Shown: positions 5,419-5,919 of the stretch, piece after piece | Layout of the letters: each line of letters begins with the position of its first letter | How positions within the stretch are numbered: the stretch's first letter is position 1 | Origin: Candidatus Roizmanbacteria bacterium CG09_land_8_20_14_0_10_41_9 | GTDB taxonomy: Bacteria; Patescibacteriota; Microgenomatia; UBA1406; GWC2-37-13 | Direction of reading: 5' to 3' | Length of the DNA: 5,919 bases | Assembly: GCA_002774185.1 (NCBI GenBank) | Contig: PEZG01000045.1 | Location: forward strand, 1 to 5,919 | Translations under genes and position numbers: made by a program | Notes under the pieces: generated by a model | What the model saw: the letters and a program-made list of their open reading frames with translations, nothing else | The model's database searches: none | Told to the model about the DNA's origin: nothing

Positions 5419-5919
5419 TTGTTTCCCTGTTTTAACTTACTTAAAAAATCCCGATCGTGCACATTACTATCCATAGATATGTCCTTATCGGTTTTCTTGC
5501 CGTCAATACCTGCGGAGAATCTTTTTCCCCTTTCGGAAACTTTTTCTTCGACAACCTCTCCATCAATCATATGGATGATCCGGTTCCCATATTTCAAATA
5601 TTCCAAATCGTGAGTCACCATGATGATCGTGATCCCTTTGTCATTGAAGGATAAAAACGTGTTGATCAGATCCCGTCCTGAGTTGGTATCAAGGTTTCCG
5701 GTGGGCTCATCCGCAACAATGAGTTTTGGATCCAGTGCCATGGCGCGAGCCAAGCTGATTTTCTGCTGTTGACCGGAAGAAAGCTCGGTTGGACGATAGT
5801 AGGCCCATTTATCCATCCCAACCAGAGTCAACGCCTGCATTGCCTTCTCGTCCAACACATGTTGTTCAAGGTTCAACAGATGCAGGGTAAACACAACGTT
5901 GTTGATGACGTTTAGGGAA
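5415..5919 (-). CDS. MacB/LolD-type ABC transporter ATPase, C-terminal 167 residues (start beyond window)
   Basis: This cytoplasmic ATPase powers the permease encoded next. The frame is open from the right edge (SLNVINNVVF and onward, resembling the family's ENV segment); the GTG at 5894 is internal, not a start. Seen in order are the ABC signature LSSGQQQKISLARA (LSSGQQQ at 5763-5783, a variant of LSGGQ with Ser at the third position), Walker B with LIVADEPTGNLD (5688-5723), and the H-loop VTHD (His codon 5610-5612). Walker A and probably the Q-loop are outside the window. The core ends at about IDGEVVEEK, and a charged tail of about 40 residues with KKTDKD and LSKLKQGNK follows, longer than in minimal LolD-type ATPases. 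The stop TGA overlaps the permease ATG by 4 nt, which indicates translational coupling and a shared operon. Confidence 0.94.
   Translation of the reverse strand, partial: SLNVINNVVFTLHLLNLEQHVLDEKAMQALTLVGMDKWAYYRPTELSSGQQQKISLARAMALDPKLIVADEPTGNLDTNSGRDLINTFLSFNDKGITIIMVTHDLEYLKYGNRIIHMIDGEVVEEKVSERGKRFSAGIDGKKTDKDISMDSNVHDRDFLSKLKQGNK
5424..5428 (-). promoter_or_regulatory. Shine-Dalgarno of the permease gene
   Basis: AGGGA on the minus strand (5428 to 5424) ends five bases before the permease ATG at 5418. It is the one clear Shine-Dalgarno seen in the window and sits before an operon-internal gene, in contrast to the first genes of transcripts, which appear leaderless. Together with the ATGA overlap it supports ATG 5418 as the true start. 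Confidence 0.6.

Noticed and set aside
5892..5894. GTG at 5894 as the start of the ABC ATPase
   Set aside because: The frame stays open to the window edge, and the product would lack Walker A; it is an internal valine codon of a truncated gene.
1..5919. Alternative genetic code with UGA as glycine
   Set aside because: TGA ends the ABC ATPase exactly at the overlapping permease ATG and also ends pilD, so UGA is a stop here.

Overview
The window looks like chromosomal DNA of a bacterium with a compact genome, most likely a member of the Candidate Phyla Radiation (Patescibacteria). That placement is an inference. It rests on an NDK variant with a long extra segment, very tight gene packing, near-leaderless promoters, a poorly conserved orphan gene, and an unusual membrane operon with a four-cysteine prepilin peptidase. 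TGA is used as a normal stop (prepilin peptidase, ABC ATPase), so the UGA-recoded Gracilibacteria/SR1 code does not apply. No RNA gene, insertion sequence, CRISPR array or stretch over 300 bases without a gene was found.

Left part (1-1775). The start of a nucleoside-diphosphate kinase gene runs leftward out of the window. Diverging from it is a gene for a 185-residue protein that appears to join a DNPH1/Rcl-like nucleotide-binding domain to a C-terminal ribbon-helix-helix DNA-binding domain. The two promoters interlock in about 60 bp, and both are predicted to start transcription at or next to the ATG. A third promoter of the same style drives an unrecognised 257-residue soluble protein. The Rcl-like domain seems to have lost one catalytic acid, so a ligand-sensing regulator of the neighbouring nucleotide gene is a plausible reading.

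Right part (1759-5919, minus strand). Four tightly spaced genes read leftward: a MacB/LolD-type ABC ATPase (its start is beyond the right edge), a 709-residue MacB/FtsX-type permease, a membrane-anchored rhodanese-like protein lacking the catalytic cysteine, and a type IV prepilin peptidase. Spacing is a 4-nt overlap, then 9 nt, then 12 nt, which fits one operon; an internal promoter may also serve the last two genes. The permease has an extra N-terminal membrane segment and an extracytoplasmic region of about 430 residues containing a Ser/Thr/Ala-rich linker. The layout suggests an envelope system in which an ABC mechanotransmission or export complex, an exported non-catalytic rhodanese domain and pilin processing are made together. 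The operon and the orphan gene converge and overlap by 17 bp at their 3' ends.
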